Positions 45,750 to 54,233 are shown, counted from the stretch's first letter. The stretch is 64,000 nt of DNA from Chloroflexota bacterium (GCA_019873625.1 JAIOAW010000001.1:1-64000), one strand, 5' to 3'. Notes: generated by a model not told the origin, from the sequence alone. A program made the numbers and translations.

Positions 45750-46235
45750 TCAAGCCCCGTCCGTCAAAGGCAAGACCTGCCCTTGCGTGATGCGCACGAG
45801 TTCCGCAAAGGTAATGGGGAAGACGGCATAGGGTGAGCCGGCCGCGGCGTAGAGCACCTCAAAGCGCGCGAGGGAGGCATCTATCAAAATGGGGAGCGAC
45901 TGGGCGTGGCCGATGGGCGGCACGCCGCCGGGGGCATAGCCCGTCACGCGGAGGGTCGTTTCCGCATCGGCCAGGCGCACCTGCTTGCGGCTGATGCCAT
46001 AGTGCGCCGCCAAGGCGCGATCGCTCACCTTGCGGTCGCCAGCGGCGAGGACGATGATCGGCTCCCCGGCGATCAAAAAGCACAGGCTCTTGACGATGCT
46101 CCCCTGCGTGGTGCCGATACTTTCGGCGGCCTGCTGTGCCGTGGCGGTGGAGGCCTCGAGATAACGGATGTGGATGCCCGTTTGCAGGGCATCCAGTGCG
46201 GCTTGGACGTGTTCTGGAGAGAGGGCCATCGGCAA
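45750..46235 (-). CDS. YbaK/EbsC family aminoacyl-tRNA deacylase
   Basis: 161 residues of the YbaK/ProX-like editing fold: TAQQAAESIGTTQGSIVKSLCFLIAG, VLAAGDRKVSDRAL, GYAPGGVPPIGHAQSLPILID and TFAELVRITQG. Members hydrolyse mischarged Cys- or Ala-tRNA(Pro). Start choice: TTG at 46235 has GGAGG at 6-base spacing, better than ATG 46229 (12-13 bases); the track start runs into rnpB. It lies directly downstream of the RNase P RNA on the same strand and may be transcribed with it. Confidence 0.88.
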   Translation of the reverse strand: MPMALSPEHVQAALDALQTGIHIRYLEASTATAQQAAESIGTTQGSIVKSLCFLIAGEPIIVLAAGDRKVSDRALAAHYGISRKQVRLADAETTLRVTGYAPGGVPPIGHAQSLPILIDASLARFEVLYAAAGSPYAVFPITFAELVRITQGQVLPLTDGA

Positions 46236-46258
46236 AGGGATGCCTCCTAGGAATGCAC

Positions 46259-46659
46259 GGCGAGCGAGCGGGCCGATAAGCCGAATTCTGTGACCCACGG
46301 CTGAGCCGTGAGCCGGTGGCCATCTCTCTAGGCGGCCTACCTGGAGAGTCAGGAGCGAGCAGCCCCCGGCCCAGAGGGTTAGCCCTCGGGCGCCTCCTGC
46401 TTGGCCTTGCTCCCGATGGGGTTTGCCTGGCCGAGCCAGTCGCCTGGCCCGCCGGTGGTCTCTTACACCACCTTTTCACTATGACCCTTTGCAAGAGGGG
46501 TCCCCCCCTCACAAAAGGCTACCTGTTTTCTGTGGCACTATTCCGTCGGGTCACCCCGCCTGGGCGTTACCCAGCATCGTGCTCTGTGGAGTTCGGACTT
46601 TCCTCAGGCGCCTTGGGTTGCCCCACGCGCCCGCGGCCACCTGGCCCCCTCGCTCGCCC
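46259..46659 (-). ncRNA. rnpB: RNase P RNA
   Basis: Read on the minus strand: the 5' GGGCGAGCGAG pairs with CUCGCUCGCC at the 3' end (helix P1). The conserved core GAGGAAAGUCCGAACUCC (P4 5' side), ACAGAAAACAGG..., the GGUGUAAGAGACCACC stretch and the 3' ACAGAAUUCGGCUUAUCGG (P4 3' side) are all present. About 400 nt, bacterial type A-like. It is the ribozyme that matures tRNA 5' ends. The ORF track entries here (46316..46747 and others) are spurious. 5' and 3' ends are placed from P1 to within a few bases. Confidence 0.95.
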
Positions 46660-46663
46660 TTTC

Positions 46664-46692
46664 AAAATAACACAAGAGGTGCCCCTTGTCAA
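46664..46692 (-). promoter_or_regulatory. Promoter for rnpB
   Basis: Perfect TTGACA (46692-46687), 17-bp spacer, TATTTT (46669-46664) on the minus strand; predicted start coincides with the 5' end of the P1 helix. Confidence 0.8.
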
Positions 46693-46784
46693 AACATATA
46701 GTTTACATAACGATAAGTGTGGCACAACCCCCCGTTTTGATGTATGATATCGAGTACCCTGAACCTCAGCCCTAGGAGGGAAGT

Positions 46785-47564
46785 ATGATCATCCTTGGCA
46801 TCGTCGGAAGCCCGCGCCGAAATGGCCGCACGGCGCAACTCGCCCAGGCCGCGCTCGAAGGGGCCGCCGCCCAAGGGGCGCAGACGCGGCTCATCTACTT
46901 GGTAGATTACGCCCTCCGCCCCTTCACCGGCCAGGGGAATGCCGAAGAGGCGGAGACGTTCTGCCCCGAAACGCTCAGCCTCTTGTGCGAAGAGGCGGAC
47001 GCTCTCGTCTTGGGCGCGCCGGTCTATTATGGCGATATCAACGGCCTCACAAAAGATTTTATGGATACGGTGCGCATTCGGAATTCCAACGGCAAGCCCG
47101 CCTTGGGGTTCGCCATCGCCGGCGGGTCGGGCAAGGGCCTCCTTTCGGGCGTGCAAAGCATCTACCATTGGTTCTATCACCGCCAGTTCCGCGCCATAGA
47201 CCCCACGCCCGTCTCGCGGTTCAATATGGCAGAGGCGGTGGCCTCGCTCCGCCAAAGCGGGGCGCGCTTGGTGGAAGAGGTAGTCAAGTTTCAACCCTTC
47301 CCCGGCCGCGCGCGCGACGATCGCTGGGCGGACGTTTTAGCCCACTATGCCACGTTGCCCTACTTTGACGCTGACCCGGTGGATGAGTTCTTCCTCTTGG
47401 CCCGCCAACTCCTCGCCTGCCGCCGGGGGAACGCGCCAGAAGAGACCCTCGCCCTAGCCCAAGCCGATTACGACCGCGCCTTGGCGCTCCTGCAAGAGGG
47501 CCAGCGCCCCGAGGCGGGCCGCTTGGCCGTGCGCGCCTACGAGCGCCTGTACTATCGGGGATAA
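46785..47564 (+). CDS. NADPH-dependent FMN reductase / flavodoxin-like protein
   Basis: 259 residues. Flavodoxin fold with the FMN phosphate loop GSPRRNGRTAQLAQAAL (about residues 8-24) and LGAPVYYGDINGLTKDFMDT (about 75-95), the usual isoalloxazine-binding segment of the NADPH-dependent FMN reductase and iron-sulfur flavoprotein family. Few Cys are seen, so no FeS cluster is expected. The C-terminal 90 residues are helical and of no family I recognise. RBS TAGGAGGG is strong; TATGAT at 46743 may be a -10. Substrate unknown. Confidence 0.82.
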   Translation: MIILGIVGSPRRNGRTAQLAQAALEGAAAQGAQTRLIYLVDYALRPFTGQGNAEEAETFCPETLSLLCEEADALVLGAPVYYGDINGLTKDFMDTVRIRNSNGKPALGFAIAGGSGKGLLSGVQSIYHWFYHRQFRAIDPTPVSRFNMAEAVASLRQSGARLVEEVVKFQPFPGRARDDRWADVLAHYATLPYFDADPVDEFFLLARQLLACRRGNAPEETLALAQADYDRALALLQEGQRPEAGRLAVRAYERLYYRG

Positions 47565-47568
47565 ATAC

Positions 47569-47607
47569 GGTAGCGCTCGCCCCCCTGGCCTTGAGGCGAG
47601 CGCTACC
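47569..47607. terminator. Inverted repeat between convergent flavin reductase and fabG
   Basis: GGTAGCGCTCGCC and GGCGAGCGCTACC, 13-bp perfect stem with a 13-base loop. It lacks a clear U-run on either strand, so termination is likely but not certain. Confidence 0.6.
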
Positions 47608-47636
47608 CCTTGAGGAGGAGAGCATATCGGCAAAAG

Positions 47637-48383
47637 TTAGAGGGAGAGGCCCCCATCTACCCCGATGACCTGGCCGGTGATATACCCAGCCGCGTCGGAG
47701 GCGAGAAAGGCCACGAGCGCCGCCACGTCCTCCGGCTGGCCCAGCCGGCCGAGGGCGATGCGCTCTTTGGCCTTGGCGATGATTTCCTCTCCCAAGGCAG
47801 CCGTCATATCCGTCTGGATAAAACCGGGGGCCACGATATTCACGGTGATGCCCCGGCTGCCTAACTCCTTGGCGAGCGTCCGCCCAAAGCCGATGAGGCC
47901 CGCCTTGGCGGCGGCATAGTTCGCCTGGCCCACGTTCCCGGCCAACCCCACGACGGACCCCATCAGGATGATGCGCCCGGCGCGCTTTTTGAGCAAGACC
48001 CTCTGCACGGCCTTGGCGCAGAAAAAGGCCCCTTTGAGGTTGGTGTTCAACACGGCATCCCATTCCTCTTCGGACATACGCAAAAAGAGGTTATCGCGGG
48101 CGATGCCGGCATTCGCCACGAGGATATCCACCGTGCCAAAGGCCTCCAAGGCGCCCTGCACCAGCCTTTCCGCTTCGCCAGAACGGCTCACATCGGCCTG
48201 GATGGCCACAGCCTGCGCCCCCCGTTCGCGGATGCGCGCCACCACCTCCTCGGCGGCGCTGGCCTTCGCCTGATAGTTCACGACGATATTCGCCCCTTGC
48301 GCGGCCAACTCGAGGGCGATGGCCCGCCCAATGCCCCGCGAACTCCCCGTTACAATCGCCACTTTACCACTGAGGGTCGGCAT
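47637..48383 (-). CDS. fabG: 3-oxoacyl-ACP reductase
   Basis: 248 residues, short-chain dehydrogenase. NADPH site GSSRGIGRAIAL (residues 12-23), NAGIARDNLFLRM, the catalytic Ser in MGSVVGLAGN and YAAAKAG Tyr-Lys pair, and GFIQTDMTAAL near the C-terminus, all typical of FabG. Reduces 3-oxoacyl-ACP to 3-hydroxyacyl-ACP. Last gene of the fabK-fabD-fabG unit, 9 bases after fabD. Confidence 0.94.
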   Translation of the reverse strand: MPTLSGKVAIVTGSSRGIGRAIALELAAQGANIVVNYQAKASAAEEVVARIRERGAQAVAIQADVSRSGEAERLVQGALEAFGTVDILVANAGIARDNLFLRMSEEEWDAVLNTNLKGAFFCAKAVQRVLLKKRAGRIILMGSVVGLAGNVGQANYAAAKAGLIGFGRTLAKELGSRGITVNIVAPGFIQTDMTAALGEEIIAKAKERIALGRLGQPEDVAALVAFLASDAAGYITGQVIGVDGGLSL

Positions 48384-48392
48384 AGCGCTCTC

Positions 48393-49334
48393 CTAAAAGG
48401 TGAAACATTCTATCTCGGCGGCAGTCGTAACGGCCTGGGTCACCACCTCCGGGCAGATGCGTTTGACCAACCCCGAGACGACGGCCTTGGGGCCGATTTC
48501 GATCATCTGCGCGGCGCCCGCCGAGGCCATCTTCTCCACCGATTCCACCCACCGCACGGGCGAACTCAACTGTTTGATGAGGGCGGCCTTGATCTCCGCC
48601 GGGTCGCTCAAGGGGCTGGCCGTTACGTTGCTCACCACGGGCGCCCAAGGGCGCTGAAAGGTCGTGCGCTCCAGGGCCTCGCTCAAGCGCTCAGCGGCGG
48701 CCTTCATCAAGGGCGTATGGCAGGGGACGCTCACCGCAAGCGGGAGGGCACGCTTGGCGCCGCGCTCTCTGGCCAATTCGCCGGCCCGCTCCAAAGCCTC
48801 CCGTGCGCCCGCGATGACGACCTGCCCCGGCGCGTTATCGTTCGCCACCCAGAGGCCCGCCCTTTCTCCGCCTATATCGGCCACCAATTGGGCCACCTGG
48901 GCCTTCTCTAGGCCAAGGATGGCCATCATCCCGCCGGGGGTAGAGGCCCCCGCATCGCGCATCGCCTCGGCGCGGGCGGCCACGAGGAGCACCCCTTGGC
49001 GGAAGGGCAACGCCCCGGCCACGGTGAGCGCGGTGTATTCGCCCAGGCTGTGCCCCGCCAAAAAGCCCACACGGCTGGGGAGGCTCAGGCACCGCGCCTC
49101 CAGGGCGCGCCATAGGGCGATGGAGGTTACATAGACGGCGGGCTGGGTGTTCGCCGTGTCGTTCAGGAGGGCCTCCGGCCCTTCGAAACACAGCCGCGAG
49201 AGGTAAAACCCAAGGAGATCATCGGCCTCCTCGAAGGCGGCGCGCGCCTCAGGAATAGCCTGCAAATCGGCCCCCATGCCGACGAATTGGCACCCCTGCC
49301 CTGGGAAGATCAGCGCGATGGAACGGTCAGTCAT
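48393..49334 (-). CDS. fabD: Malonyl-CoA:ACP transacylase
   Basis: 313 residues. FPGQGCQFVGMGADL at the N-terminus, nucleophile Ser96 in GHSLGEYTAL, VANDNAPGQVVIAG and catalytic His in VPCHTPLM (about residue 205). Loads malonate onto ACP for fatty acid elongation. Lies 6 bases downstream of fabK and 9 upstream of fabG, in one operon. Confidence 0.95.
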   Translation of the reverse strand: MTDRSIALIFPGQGCQFVGMGADLQAIPEARAAFEEADDLLGFYLSRLCFEGPEALLNDTANTQPAVYVTSIALWRALEARCLSLPSRVGFLAGHSLGEYTALTVAGALPFRQGVLLVAARAEAMRDAGASTPGGMMAILGLEKAQVAQLVADIGGERAGLWVANDNAPGQVVIAGAREALERAGELARERGAKRALPLAVSVPCHTPLMKAAAERLSEALERTTFQRPWAPVVSNVTASPLSDPAEIKAALIKQLSSPVRWVESVEKMASAGAAQMIEIGPKAVVSGLVKRICPEVVTQAVTTAAEIECFTF

Positions 49335-49340
49335 CTTTCC

Positions 49341-50288
49341 TCACCGAATCAGTTGAGCGGGCAGGCGCTGGAGGATGTCCTCCGCCTCTTGCGCAATGCG
49401 CTCGACGAGCACTTTGGCCGGCACGATATCCCGCACCAGGCCGGCGATCTGCCCGGCCATTAGCGAGCCGTGCACCACGTCCCCCTCGAGCACCGCCTTG
49501 CGCAGGCGCCCCGTGCCGAATTCGATCACCTCTTGCTCAGAAGCGCCCCGTTTCTCCAGCGCTTCGAAATCCCGCGCCATCGGGTTGCGCAAACAGCGCA
49601 CGGGGTGCCCGATGGAATAGCCCGTAACCATAGTGGAGCGTTCGTTGGCCTTGAGGATGGCCTGCTTGTAGTTGGGGTGGGCAATGCATTCCTCCGTGCA
49701 GATAAAGCGCGTGCCCATCTGCACGCCTGCCGCGCCCAAAGCCAGGGCCGCTGCCAGGCCGCGCCCATCGGCAAAGCCACCCGCCGCGATGACGGGGATG
49801 CGCACCGCATCCACCACTTGGGGGACGAGCGCCATCGTCGTCACCTCGCCGATATGCCCGCCCGATTCCTCCCCTTCGGCGATGACGGCATCGGCCCCTG
49901 CGCGCTCCAGGCGCTGGGCCAGCGCCGCCGAGGCCACCACGGGGATGACGATGATGCCGGCCTCTTTGGCCGGTTTGATGTACGGCGTGGGGTTGCCGGC
50001 CCCCGTGGTGAGCACGGGCACTTTCTCGGCAATGCAGAGTTCGACGACCTCTGCGGCAAAGGGGCTAAAGAGGGGAATGTTCACGCCGAAAGGATTGGCG
50101 GTGTGCGCCCGAATCTGATGAATCTGCTCGCGTACCCAATTCACCGGCGCATTCCCGGCGCCCAGCACGCCCAAGGCCCCCGCCTCCGAAACGGCCGAGG
50201 CCAATTCCCACGTGGCTACCCAGGCCATGCCCCCTTGAATAATGGGGTAACGGATGCCTAATAGATCGGTAAGCGCTGTTTTGAGCAT
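49341..50288 (-). CDS. fabK: FabK-type enoyl-ACP reductase (FMN)
   Basis: 315 residues starting MLKTALTDLLGIRYPIIQGGMAWVA at the ATG 50288 (a TTG one codon upstream has better spacing to AGGAGG; the track start at 50534 lies in fabF). TIM-barrel flavoprotein with GAGNPTPY, AEGEESGGHIGEVTTMALV, IAAGGFADGRGLAAALALGA and MGTRFICTEE, features shared by FabK and nitronate monooxygenase. The fab operon context favours enoyl-ACP reductase II, the triclosan-insensitive enzyme. No fabI is in the window. Confidence 0.87.
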   Translation of the reverse strand: MLKTALTDLLGIRYPIIQGGMAWVATWELASAVSEAGALGVLGAGNAPVNWVREQIHQIRAHTANPFGVNIPLFSPFAAEVVELCIAEKVPVLTTGAGNPTPYIKPAKEAGIIVIPVVASAALAQRLERAGADAVIAEGEESGGHIGEVTTMALVPQVVDAVRIPVIAAGGFADGRGLAAALALGAAGVQMGTRFICTEECIAHPNYKQAILKANERSTMVTGYSIGHPVRCLRNPMARDFEALEKRGASEQEVIEFGTGRLRKAVLEGDVVHGSLMAGQIAGLVRDIVPAKVLVERIAQEAEDILQRLPAQLIR

Positions 50289-50421
50289 CAATGCCAACTG
50301 CCTCCTATGCGACGTCGCTTGCGAAAACACCTCAGGCGCCCTGCGGTTACGGGGGAAACTCTTGCCCCGCTTGCGTGTTAGAGGTAACGAACTCATCTTG
50401 CAGGTTTTAGGAGGTTTTGGT

Positions 50422-51675
50422 ATGACGAGACGCGTTGTGGTGACGGGTATGGGCGTCATTTGCCCCGTCGGCAATGACCTCCCTACGGCTTGGGCGAACC
50501 TCATCGCCGGCAAGTCGGGCGTTGGCCCCATCACCCACTTCGATGCGAGCGCCTACCGCACCACCATCGCCGCGGAGATCAAAGGGTTCGACGCCAAGGA
50601 TCACTTTGGCGCCAAAGAGGCGCGGCGTATGGATCCCTTTGCACAGTACGCGGTAGTGGCCGCACGCGAGGCCGTGCGCGACGCCGCCCTGAATCCCGAA
50701 GAACTCCGCAACCACTTGGGCGAGCGCACGGCGGTCATCATCGGCTCGGGCATCGGCGGGATGGGCACCGTCACCGAACAGATTTTGACCCTTTTCGAGC
50801 GCGGCCCCGCCAAGGTCAGCCCGTTTCTCATCCCGATGATCCTCCCCGAGACGGCGGCCAGTATGGTAGCCCTGGAATTCGGCCTGCGCGGGCCGAATAT
50901 GGCCGTCACCTCGGCCTGCGCCACGGGGGCCAACGCCATCGGCGAGGCGAGCGAGATGATCCGCCGGGGCGCCGCCGACCTCGCCCTGTGCGGCGGCTCG
51001 GAGGCGGGGGTCATCCCCATCTCCGTGGCGGGGTTCAGCGCCATGCGCGCCCTTTCGGAGCGCAATGACGAGCCGGAACACGCCTCTCGCCCCTTTGACC
51101 GCGACCGTGATGGCTTTGTGGTGGGCGAAGGGGCCGGCATCCTCGTGCTGGAGGCATTGGAGCACGCCCGCGCGCGCGGCGCGCGCATTTATGCCGAGTT
51201 GGTGGGCTATGGCACGAACGATGACGCCTATCACATCACCGCGCCCGATGAGAAAGGCGCCGGCGCGGCGGCCTGTATGCGTTTGGCGTTGGAATCCGCC
51301 CAGATGCAGCCGGAGGAGGTGGACTATATCAACGCCCACGGCACGAGCACCCCGCTCAACGATGCCACCGAGACGCGCGCCATCAAGGCCGTGTTCGGGG
51401 AGCACGCCTATCGGCTGGCCGTCTCTTCGACGAAATCTATGACGGGGCACCTGTTGGGCGCGGCAGGGGCCGTGGAGGCCATCTTTAGCGTGATGGCCCT
51501 GCGAGAAGGGGTCATCCCGCCGACCATCAACCTGGATCACCCCGACCCCGAGTGCGATTTGGATTACGTACCCCATCAAGCGCGGCGCGCGGCCGTGCGG
51601 GCGGTGCTTTCCAATTCCTTTGGGTTTGGCGGCCACAATGTATGCCTCATCTTCCGCCGCCTAGAGGAGGCCTAA
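50422..51675 (+). CDS. fabF: 3-oxoacyl-ACP synthase II
   Basis: 417 residues from the ATG at 50422 behind TTTAGGAGG. Catalytic triad Cys166 (TSACATGANAIGEA), His in NAHGTSTPLND and His in KSMTGHLLGAAGAVEA; C-terminal NSFGFGGHNVCLIF. Condenses malonyl-ACP with acyl-ACP. The track start at 50254 overlaps the divergent fabK gene and is not real. Followed directly by fabH. The 50289-50421 gap is the divergent promoter region of the two fab units; I see no clear promoter pair in it. Confidence 0.96.
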   Translation: MTRRVVVTGMGVICPVGNDLPTAWANLIAGKSGVGPITHFDASAYRTTIAAEIKGFDAKDHFGAKEARRMDPFAQYAVVAAREAVRDAALNPEELRNHLGERTAVIIGSGIGGMGTVTEQILTLFERGPAKVSPFLIPMILPETAASMVALEFGLRGPNMAVTSACATGANAIGEASEMIRRGAADLALCGGSEAGVIPISVAGFSAMRALSERNDEPEHASRPFDRDRDGFVVGEGAGILVLEALEHARARGARIYAELVGYGTNDDAYHITAPDEKGAGAAACMRLALESAQMQPEEVDYINAHGTSTPLNDATETRAIKAVFGEHAYRLAVSSTKSMTGHLLGAAGAVEAIFSVMALREGVIPPTINLDHPDPECDLDYVPHQARRAAVRAVLSNSFGFGGHNVCLIFRRLEEA

Positions 51676-51676
51676 A

Positions 51677-52816
51677 CTGAACCGTCGAGGGGAAATCATC
51701 GGTTGGGGGATGTATGTGCCCCCGCGCGTCTTGACGAACGACGATCTGGCCCAAAGGGTCGAGACCTCGCATACTTGGATCGTCGAACGCACGGGCATCG
51801 AACGGCGCCATATCGCCGACCGTGAGACGAGCGCGACGATGGCCATCGAGGCGGCGCGGGCGGCCCTCCAAGTGGCCGATGCGGACCCACGGGATATAGA
51901 CCTCATCCTCGTGGCCACCGCCACGCCCGATTATCTTATGCCCTCCACGGCCTGCTTGGTGCAGGATGCCCTGGGGGCCATCCGTGCAGGGGCGGTGGAC
52001 CTCAACGCGGGATGTTCGGGGTTCGTCTATGCCCTCGCTATGGCTAACCAGGCCATCGCCTCGGGCGAGCATCGGCTCGTCTTGGTCATCGGCGTGGAAA
52101 AACTCAGTTGCATGGTGGATTGGCAAGATCGTTCGACGTGCGTCCTTTTTGGCGATGGCGCCGGCGCGGTGCTCCTACGCGCTGCGGAAGGCCGCTCGGG
52201 CATCCTCGCCTCCCTCCTCGGCGCCGATGGTTCCGGCGCAGACCTTCTCATCATCCCGGCGGGTGGGAGCGCCCAGCCCCCTAGCCTAGAGACGGTGGAG
52301 AAGCGCCTGCACTATCTGCGGATGAACGGCCGCGAGGTCTTTCGCTTTGCCACCCGCGTGGTGCCTCGGGCCATCGAACAGGTGGCCGAGAAGGCGGGCC
52401 TCACGGTGCGCGATATTGACCTCGTCATCGCCCACCAGGCCAATCTGCGCATTCTGGAGGCCGTGGCCAAACGCCTGGGCCTGCCGATGGAACGGTTCGT
52501 GGTGAACTTGCAAGAATATGGCAATACCTCGGCAGCCTCGGTGCCCATCGCCCTCTGTGAGGCGGTGCAAAACGGGCGCATCCAACCGGGGCAGCACCTC
52601 GTCTTGGTGGGGTTTGGCGCGGGGCTGACCTGGGCGGCCGTGGCGCTCAAGTGGAGCGAGGCCCCCGCGCGGCTGGCTGTGCCGCGCTTCCACAACCTCT
52701 TGCGGTCTATCCTATACCGTTGGGCGGCCTGGCGCACGCGCCTGCGCCAACTCTTGCGGCGCCTCGCGGTGGAAGGCATCCGCCGTGCGGAGCGACGCGG
52801 CAAACCTCCCTCATAA
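51677..52816 (+). CDS. fabH: 3-oxoacyl-ACP synthase III, CTG start
   Basis: 379 residues. Catalytic Cys113 in NAGCSGFVYAL, His in IAHQANLRIL and Asn in EYGNTSAASVPIAL. Initiates fatty acid synthesis from acyl-CoA and malonyl-ACP. The track starts at ATG 51710, which would cut off the first strand RGEIIGWGMYVPPRVLTNDD. The only in-frame start that keeps it is CTG 51677, 6 bases after GGAGG, which puts Cys at 113 as in E. coli (112). About 50 extra C-terminal residues are basic and helical (RSILYRWAAWRTRLRQLLRR) and not part of the usual fold. It begins one base after the fabF stop. Confidence 0.92.
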   Translation: MNRRGEIIGWGMYVPPRVLTNDDLAQRVETSHTWIVERTGIERRHIADRETSATMAIEAARAALQVADADPRDIDLILVATATPDYLMPSTACLVQDALGAIRAGAVDLNAGCSGFVYALAMANQAIASGEHRLVLVIGVEKLSCMVDWQDRSTCVLFGDGAGAVLLRAAEGRSGILASLLGADGSGADLLIIPAGGSAQPPSLETVEKRLHYLRMNGREVFRFATRVVPRAIEQVAEKAGLTVRDIDLVIAHQANLRILEAVAKRLGLPMERFVVNLQEYGNTSAASVPIALCEAVQNGRIQPGQHLVLVGFGAGLTWAAVALKWSEAPARLAVPRFHNLLRSILYRWAAWRTRLRQLLRRLAVEGIRRAERRGKPPS

Positions 52817-52821
52817 TGGCC

Positions 52822-52865
52822 AAAACCGCCCCCTATGCGCAAATGTCGAGATAGGGGGCGGTTTT
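52822..52865. terminator. Bidirectional terminator between fabH and the MaoC gene
   Basis: AAAACCGCCCCCTAT and ATAGGGGGCGGTTTT form a perfect 15-bp stem with a 14-base loop; T-runs close both ends. Confidence 0.88.
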
Positions 52866-52876
52866 CCGTTCGGGTG

Positions 52877-53338
52877 TTAGGCGCTTCGGCTTTTCATCAA
52901 GAGCGACCACGTGCCGCTTTGCACCACCTCATCGCGCTGGTTGAGCACCTCCACGGCGAGGATGACCATTCCCCCGCCCATACTGGGCAAAAGGCGCGCC
53001 TTTTCGACGCGGGCGCGCAGGCGAAGGGTATCGCCAATCTTGATGGGCGCTTTGAACTTCCACTCCAGGCCGGTGAAGGCGAGCACCGTCCCCTCAAGCG
53101 CCCCGCTGCGCGCTGCCAACCCGGAGGCGATGGCCAGCCCCAACAGGCCGTGGGCGATGCGTTCGCCATAGGGCGTGCCCTTGGCAAATTCCGCGTCGGT
53201 ATGGATGACGTTGAAATCTCCCGAGAGGCCGGCAAAGAGCGTAATATCGCTTTCCGTTACCGTGCGGCCGGGGCTTTCGATCTCCAACCCCGGTGTGAGG
53301 TCCTCCACATACAATCCCTGCCTAGGCCAGGTCGCCAT
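52877..53338 (-). CDS. MaoC-like (R)-specific enoyl hydratase
   Basis: 153 residues, hot-dog fold. FAGLSGDFNVIHTDAEFAKGTPYGERIAHGLLGLAIASGL contains the hydratase-2 Asp and His. Adds water to trans-2-enoyl-CoA or -ACP to give (R)-3-hydroxyacyl products. It sits next to the fab genes, none of which encodes a dehydratase, so it may serve as the FabZ function; that is inference. The RBS AAAGGAG lies in a small GAAAGG-TGCT-CCTTTC hairpin just upstream of the ATG, which could limit translation. Confidence 0.87.
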   Translation of the reverse strand: MATWPRQGLYVEDLTPGLEIESPGRTVTESDITLFAGLSGDFNVIHTDAEFAKGTPYGERIAHGLLGLAIASGLAARSGALEGTVLAFTGLEWKFKAPIKIGDTLRLRARVEKARLLPSMGGGMVILAVEVLNQRDEVVQSGTWSLLMKSRSA

Positions 53339-53436
53339 AGAAAGGTGCTCCTTTCACGTTTTACTCCTCTAACCCCCATCCTCCCCGCGCGATGCTCCCC
53401 CGGAGGGGCTGAAGGATGGTTTCCGCACGCTAAAGT

Positions 53437-53464
53437 TTGGGGCAAGGGCAAGGGTTCGTATAAT
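53437..53464 (+). promoter_or_regulatory. Promoter for the SanA-like gene (leaderless?)
   Basis: TTGGGG, 16-bp spacer, perfect TATAAT ending 9 bases before the ATG at 53474. The transcript would start at or within a few bases of the ATG, and no Shine-Dalgarno is present. Confidence 0.6.
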
Positions 53465-53473
53465 AACTTCACT

Positions 53474-54172
53474 ATGGCGCGGAAACATCGAGGGGTCAAG
53501 AAGGGGTTCTGGAAAACCGTGGGGCGGGGCTTGATCCTTGCCGGGGGCATTCTCTTTTCTCTGGGCGCGTTGGCAGCCTTGGGTGCTTTGGCCCTGCGCT
53601 GGTGGACGGATCGCACCGCCAAGCCGCTCATCTACAGCCTTGAAACCGCGCCGCCTCGGCGGGTGGCCATCGTCTTCGGTGCGGGGGTCTGGCCCGATGG
53701 TCGCTTGAGCGCCATTTTAGAGGATCGTGTGTACACGGCGGTGCAATTGTACCGCGCCGGCAAGGTGGAAAAACTCCTGATGACCGGCGACAATCGCTTC
53801 ATCGAATATAACGAGCCGGGGCATATGCGCGCCTATGCCCTTTCTCTCGGCGTGCCCGACGAGGATATCGTTCTAGATTACGCCGGCCGGCGCACCTACG
53901 ACTCTTGTTATCGGGCGCGGCACATTTTCGGCGTGTCGAGCGCCATCTTGGTAACCCAGGCTTACCATCTCGACCGCGCCCTCTTCACAGCCCGCGCCCT
54001 GGGTATTGACGCTGTAGGCGTAGCCGCCGATCGGCAGCCCTATGTGTACCTGCGGCGCTATTGGTGGCGAGAGATGCTCGCGACCCCCGTGGCCTGGTGG
54101 GAGGTGCACATCAGCCACCCCTTGCCCGTGATGGGCGAGCCGCTTTACATCTTCCCCGAAGATCATAATTAA
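53474..54172 (+). CDS. SanA/YdcF-like DUF218 membrane protein
   Basis: 232 residues. One N-terminal transmembrane helix (about 18-42) and an extracytoplasmic DUF218 domain: AIVFGAGVWPDGRLSAILEDRV, LYRAGKVEKLLMTGDN, RTYDSCYRARHIFG and LVTQAYHLDRALFTARALGID. SanA-type proteins affect envelope permeability; the biochemical activity is not settled. The track ORF from 52835 has a spurious N-terminal half antisense to the MaoC gene; the ATG 53474 starts the real protein. Confidence 0.85.
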   Translation: MARKHRGVKKGFWKTVGRGLILAGGILFSLGALAALGALALRWWTDRTAKPLIYSLETAPPRRVAIVFGAGVWPDGRLSAILEDRVYTAVQLYRAGKVEKLLMTGDNRFIEYNEPGHMRAYALSLGVPDEDIVLDYAGRRTYDSCYRARHIFGVSSAILVTQAYHLDRALFTARALGIDAVGVAADRQPYVYLRRYWWREMLATPVAWWEVHISHPLPVMGEPLYIFPEDHN

Positions 54173-54185
54173 CATAAAGATAGAT

Positions 54186-54232
54186 TTGACAAATGGGGAA
54201 AAATCCATAGACTCTATACCCAATGCGGGTAT
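54186..54232 (+). promoter_or_regulatory. Promoter and palindromic operator before the aldo/keto reductase gene
   Basis: TTGACA (54186-54191), 16-bp spacer, TAGACT (54208-54213), then ATACCC-N5-GGGTAT (54216-54232) directly over the predicted start site. The placement fits a repressor operator. Confidence 0.5.
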
Positions 54233-54233
54233 C

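Noticed and set aside
46316-46747. ORFs across 46.3-46.7 kb
   Set aside because: The region is the RNase P RNA with conserved P1 and P4 pairing.
52835-54172. Long plus-strand ORF of 445 residues
   Set aside because: The first half is antisense to the MaoC gene; only the part from ATG 53474 is a protein (SanA-like).
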